The translations under genes were made by a program, and so were the position numbers. Shown piece after piece: positions 58,932 through 64,000 of a DNA stretch of 64,000 bases. This DNA is from Babesia bovis T2Bo (lineage: Eukaryota; Apicomplexa; Aconoidasida; Piroplasmida; Babesiidae), in assembly GCF_000165395.2 (NCBI RefSeq), contig NC_067396.1, positions 744,001-808,000 of the forward strand, given 5' to 3'. The stretch's first letter is position 1. Each line of letters begins with the position of its first letter. Under the pieces are notes generated by a model. That model worked only from the letters and a program-made list of their open reading frames with translations, was not told the origin of the DNA and did not search any database.

Positions 58932-59776
58932 CTGCTACACCATGACTCCACATGACTACCCCTAGGGCACTGTTGCGCCGAAGGCGCCCTTATAGAACTT
59001 TCAGCAAAAGTGCGACCAAACTTTTGTGAAACCTTTACCAAAACCAATAGTAAACATTTACTGAAAATACTACTAAAATTTTAATAGAATCACCACGAAA
59101 CCTTTACTAACAGTGCTACTGGAGTTTTACCATAGCGGCTATTAATACATTACGAAAGCTTTACTAACAGTGCTACGTAACTCTAAGAAAACACTCTGTA
59201 ACCTTATCCACATCACCATCCCTAACAGCTACTACTTTTATACTAAACTTCCATGTAACCTTTGATGAACATATCTACATTATCCCTAGTTATCGCGCCG
59301 AAGGCGCCACTACTTTGCCACTATGTCTTACCAAAAAACTCTAGTATCCCCCTTCCCTTCTTCTTTCCCACCATCAGTATCTCCCATGGACTCAGACTAC
59401 CCTTCCTGAACAATCCTCTACAATGCGACCTCATATGAGTCCAGTCCAGTGGCCATATGGCTCCAAAGGCTAGATACAGTACCGCTACTAGCCAGGCTAT
59501 GGTCAGTACAAATATCCAGGGGAGCCTGGTGGTGTAGATGAGTTGGTTGATTTCATAGTGCAGGCCTTTTTTGGAGCCATTCTTGAGGTGATCCCCTGTT
59601 AGTACCTTGTCTAGTGTTCCCAGGAACTCGTGGCACTTCTTATGTGTACCTACTACACTATTACTACCCCTAGGGCACTGTTGCGCCGAAGGCGCCCTTA
59701 TAGAACTTTCAGCAAAAGTGCCACCAAACTTTTGTGAAACTTTTACCAAAACCAGTACTTAACTTTGACTGAATAT
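58858..59776. repeat. 0.9-kb segmental repeat, copy B (matches 46453-47371)
   Basis: Same orientation, offset 12,405 bp, apparently identical by eye. It links loci A and B by very recent duplication or gene conversion. Confidence 0.8.
59321..59649 (-). other. ves1-beta terminal-exon cassette, middle copy (locus B)
   Basis: Identical in predicted protein to 46916-47244, including flanking intron-like sequence. Own acceptor, own stop, no start. Confidence 0.8.
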
Positions 59777-59971
59777 AGCACAAAAATTTTAATTAAACCA
59801 CAACGAAACCTTTACTAACAGTGCTACGTAACTCTAAGAAAACACTCTGTAACCGTATCCACATCACCATTCCTAACAGCTACTACTTTTATACTAAACT
59901 TCCATGTAACTTTTGATGAACATATCCACATTATCCCTAGTTATCGCGCCGAAGGCGCCACTACTTTGCCA

Positions 59972-62900
59972 CTATGTCTTACCAAAGAACTCCAATATAC
60001 CCCTCCCCTTCTTCTTTCCCACCATCAGTACTTCCCATGGACTCAGACTACCCTTCCTGAACCATCCCCTACAATGTGACCTCATATGTGTCCAGTCCAG
60101 TGGCCATATGGCACCAAATGCTAGGTAGAGCACCGCTACTAGCCAGGCTAACGTCAGGACAAAGATCCAGGGGAGCCTGGTGGTGTAGATGAGCTGGTTA
60201 ATGGAGGTGGTGAGCTTCGTGAACTCGGTGCTTTTTTCTACATTACCCAGTGTCGTTAAGAAGTCGTGGCACTTCTTATGTGTACCTACAACACCATTTA
60301 ATACCCCTAGGGCACTGTTGCGCCGAAGGCGCCCTTATATAACTTTCAGCAAAAGTGATACCAAACTTTTGTGAAACCTTTACCAAAACTGGTACTACAC
60401 TCTCTCTACACTATCCATACTACTATACTACAACTTACCTACACTAGGGTGCAGCGTACTGACATCACCATACCCAAAGCCATACTTGTACAACACCGGC
60501 AGTACCCCGGTACATGATACGACAGAGGTACATCCACAGACTCCCTGATTAGTACCACCACTGCACGTCTCTCCATGGGTTCCTCTAGTGCAGCTGCTAT
60601 CACAGCCACCACCAACTCCTCCGGCACCTACTACACCATGAATCCATATGATACGGTTGCGCCGAAGGCGCCACTATCTCCATAGGCGCGCCCTTATATA
60701 GCACTGTCTACACTACTCACCTCTGTGGCACTCTGAATCCTTACAACTAATCTGCTGGAACTCCCCTTTCAACCCCTCCAGTCCTGTCCTGAACCCCTCT
60801 ATCAAATAGACCAACCATGACAGGTAGGTCCCGGCCATCGCTGGACTCAACTGGCCATACTGCTGGCCACTGAGGGGACATAAGTATGGAGAGCACTGTT
60901 TGGTATTGCCACCGTTAGTGCATTTATATAGGCACTTTAGGTGACCTTCCTTGCCTGTCTTGCAATCTCCACCGTATGTCTCGAGGGCTGTTACCACTGC
61001 ATCACCACCAATAGACATCATGTGCAATTTAGATTCCTGCTCGTATATCCCTAGGGCCTTGTTAACTTCCTGCTCTCCAGCACCACCACCCTGGTTTCCC
61101 CCAATGTAGACTATATAGTAATAGAACCCAAAGAGGTCACCCAGGGTCCGTGGCACCGTGGGAGTAATACAGGCCAGTAGTCTCAGTAGTACCACTAGGG
61201 TGCCATGGCACTTCTCTGGGTCACAGTGGTACTCCAGGAGTAGTGACAGTGTATTCCCAGTGCAGTGGGCAGGGTAAGTGCCAGCGGCACCACTACCTGC
61301 TACACGATGAGTCCATGTGACTCCCAAGGCGCCCTTATAGAACTAGGGTGGGACGTACCTGCTTGAGCTCCTGTAAGTTGCTCTGTCTTATGGGTACCCT
61401 GGGTTAAATCTGTGCATACCATGAGTCACTGTTAGTCGCTAGGGTTACTGTGGCGCCCAGGGGGTGCCCCTAGTGTATATACAGTGCCTTAGGGGTACTA
61501 TAGAGTGGTGGTATGTACAGTGGTAGCACTGTAGAGAGTAGTGGGACGTACCTTTGAAGTGGTTTTCTGTGTCACTGCTAGCCCTACCACCACCTTGTTG
61601 CCAACCCATGGGAACTGGGCAGTGTCCATGTGGCTTCTCCAAATGACCCGGAGGGAAATCATACTTGGTATTCATGTGCTCTTCGATGGGAGGATATCTC
61701 TCCAGACTTCTGGCTACCGTTCTTGGACATGCAATTTTACCTAGTCCGTCACACAAAAAGCACATTAGAGGAGATATTTCTTTCCCACTGGCACCATCCT
61801 GTAATCCACATTTCTTCGTATGCTCTCCAGCACCAGCTCCACCTGCTACATTATATTACTAGCCTCTCCATTATAGCGTGTCACTATATGGTATTACTTA
61901 CCATCTGTCTTACACTTCCACAAGTTACTCGGACTATATCCACTACCCCAATAGACTCCACTACCATACCTACAACTCTGCCAGCCCAATGCTGTTCCTT
62001 TATCCACTCCCACTGTGCACTGCTTCCTTAGGAAATAGAGCTGGTAGAAGCAGTGGTAGACATATACCCTCAGTTGGTCCAGGCACTGGGCGGCCGAAAG
62101 GTCCATCTGGAAGCCAAAGAGCCCATTGGCATACATCCCATGGAGGGGGCCTAAATAGAGTTAGTGTGACTGGGTACCACTGTGATTACTTACCAAACTT
62201 GGAGACTTCCAGGTGGTACCCGCCATAGCAGACTTCACCTTTTCCGAGGGGTTTTCCGGTGGAAGCTCCCGGTTGCTGGGGAGACTGTGCCTGTGCAGCT
62301 GCTTCTTGTTCCTTTATATCTTTAGGGTCGCATCTCTTATGACGGTTTTTCTTATGATGTGGACACTTATTCTTCTCCGCAGCAGCTGGAGCACTACCTA
62401 CTCCACCATAAGTCCACATGACTACCCCTAGAGCACTGTCGCGCCGAAGGCGCCCTTATATATCACTGTCTATATCACTCACCTTGTGTTGTCTGCTTCA
62501 CTTCCCTTTCTATGGTCCCCTGGATACCGATGAGTACCAGTGGGCAGTAGCCACAGGCGGCCAGTAGGTAGTGGGTAATGTTGTCCTTGTGGAGATCTGT
62601 CTTGCCGCCAGATTTAGTTCCTTCCAGTGAGTATTTCCCACCCTCCGGGAATTTCTGTCCCATCCTCTCTACCAGTGCCTTGTATCCCTTACTATAGGGC
62701 AATGCACTGAGCCAGTATAGAATCTCACGGATAGTCCTAGGTTTCCTAGGAGAGGGTGTTTCTTTCTTTTCAGTGGCCGGCGAAGCCGTCACAGTTACCT
62801 TATTGGCCCCGGCACTACCTGCCCTGAAGTACCCACTGGCCAGGATGTGTAGTACCAATAGGGGATACTTTGTACAAATTTCTTCAGTATTCTTCCCTGT

Positions 62901-64000
62901 AAGGGCAGTTTTTGCTCCACTATAGATACTGCTGTAGTACTCAGCTACACTACCTAGGGTACATTGGTACTATAGAGGAGGTAGGACTTACCCTGAGAAG
63001 CACCTTTCACGGATGCGAATTCTTTCCATTGGATACCTTTGGCACCACTAGGCTCCGTTCCCGATAGTAATTTCCATACATCTGCTCCCTTCTTCCCACT
63101 ACCTACTACACCATAAGTCCACATGACTACCCTGGGCAGTACTTACCACCACTCCCATTCAACCTCTCCAGGTCGTAGCCCATGGCCGCCATGAATGACC
63201 CGAGACCCTTGTCCACCTCATGTAGCTTACTATCCTTCCACCTACTACTTCCATTTCCTGTTAGGAACCCCAACTGACTGAGTCCACTCCAGATGAGACA
63301 TACCGACCCTAGGAAAATACGGGCCAGGAGGTGGACCTTAGAGGGGTCACTGGATATGGTGGGCCAGTAGTATTCTCCTTCAGGGGGGCTAAGGGCGACA
63401 CCATTCTTTTTGCAGTAGGCCGAGAGGTAGCATTTGTTGCCAGCCTCACTGGTACCACACTGGCTACACTGATGACAAGGAGTACCACTACTAGTACTAC
63501 AACACCCGCTAGCACCAACACCACTAGGACAATCACACTTCTTTCCTATCCCATCTGTCCCCTTCAGACAACAATCATCTCCTTTTTCCTGCCACCCAAC
63601 CCACTTCTGTAGTCCCTGTGCCAGCTGGTCTATCAGCGCCTTTATGACCTCGGTACCACCAGCACAAGTAGTGGTAGTACTGACAGCACTAGTGCTCCCA
63701 GTACTCAGTAGTCCCAGGTCAGTGAGCACTGGTAGCACTAATGTCTTCTCCTGGTCTAGGAGCAGGTCGTCCCAGTACCTGTCAGGGCTGGGACCAGGGG
63801 ACCCCGGGTCCTTGGCGTCATACAGTAGGTCCTTCACTGCCTTGGCCAGGTAGCACAGGCAGTCTGTATAGCCATGTGTGTGCTACTGGGAGTAATATTG
63901 ACTTACGGGGTGAAGAGTCCGTGCCTGCTGGCGCCGGCTTTGCCGCCGCTTTGTTCTCTTTACCATCCCTACCAGTTACCCTCAGGACCCAGTCAATGGC
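59972..64000 (-). CDS. ves1b: ves1-beta VESA1 antigen gene, 5' end outside window (locus B)
   Basis: Minus-strand multi-exon gene. Approximate exons: >64000-63906 (partial exon 1 with 'AIDWVLRVTG'); 63863-63147; 63105-62994; about 62965-62483; 62394-62195; 62152-61911; 61847-61552; 61418-61361; 61300-60719; 60629-60439; 60285-59972. It has the same domain order as the locus A gene and ends in the membrane helix and tail EFFGKT. Exon 63863-63147 is continuous where locus A appears to have two introns, so intron content differs between paralogues. The terminal exon has a shorter, divergent segment before the membrane helix. Two extra terminal exons follow downstream. No stop seen in the inferred exons. 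Confidence 0.72.

Larger units (their letters stand above)
46183..62453. repeat. Dispersed 13-nt palindrome GCGCCGAAGGCGC
   Basis: Exact copies start at 46183, 46570, 46890, 47278, 47540, 47937, 48273, 51758, 58577, 58975, 59295, 59683, 59946, 60320, 60659 and 62441; variants are near 49953 and 56235. In ves1-beta sense it reads GCGCCTTCGGCGC, a five-base-pair stem with a three-base loop. Copies lie in introns shortly upstream of the branch point, just after stop codons of terminal cassettes, and in the ves promoter. None were noticed before 46 kb. Confidence 0.9.

Noticed and set aside
46183..62453. GC palindromes as transcription terminators
   Set aside because: No U-tract follows, the organism is eukaryotic, and several copies lie within introns and in a promoter.

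Overview
The window reads as nuclear DNA of a piroplasm, almost certainly Babesia bovis. It carries VESA1-type variant erythrocyte surface antigen genes (ves) and SmORF genes, families tied to that species. The housekeeping genes are split by very short introns (18-46 nt). Plastid-type phosphate translocators and a type II NADH dehydrogenase fit an apicomplexan with an apicoplast. There are no operons, bacterial signals, rRNA or CRISPR.

Region 1 (1-25.9 kb) is core chromosome. It holds the 3' part of a Prp5/DDX46 splicing helicase, a long RCC1-repeat protein, three tandem phosphate-translocator paralogues, NDH2, a large SET/MYND-like ankyrin protein, an App1/DUF2183-type HAD phosphatase, an RTRAF/hCLE homologue, a small membrane protein and an intact Mrs2/CorA-type magnesium channel. 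A 318-bp two-copy inverted repeat (12.6 and 22.8 kb) brackets the NDH2-to-App1 stretch.

Region 2 (25,958-37,702) is a huge inverted duplication: two 5,720-bp arms around a 305-bp spacer. Each arm carries Mrs2 (only the left copy complete), ELOF1 (only the right copy has its start), GINS Psf3, an MFS transporter and the SUMO E2 Ubc9. The arms look nearly identical, apart from one replaced block of about 39 bp at the ELOF1 start and at least one single-base change. The outer right edge cuts Mrs2 in half, and antigen-gene DNA follows.

Region 3 (37.7-64 kb) is a ves/SmORF cluster. It holds a frameshifted SmORF, a 5'-truncated ves1-alpha-like pseudogene with an in-frame stop, tandem-repeat arrays, a multi-exon ves1-beta gene (minus strand) paired head-to-head with an intact ves1-alpha gene (plus strand) across a 293-bp quasi-palindromic promoter-like gap, an intact SmORF, and a second ves1-beta gene that runs off the window. 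The divergent pair has the layout of a B. bovis locus of active ves transcription. Each ves1-beta gene ends in three tandem, separately spliceable copies of the last (membrane-anchor) exon. Many ves1-beta introns at unrelated positions share one 3' module (branch point plus TAGTAG acceptor), and a 13-nt GC palindrome recurs at introns and cassette edges. Together these suggest exon-cassette shuffling by recombination.
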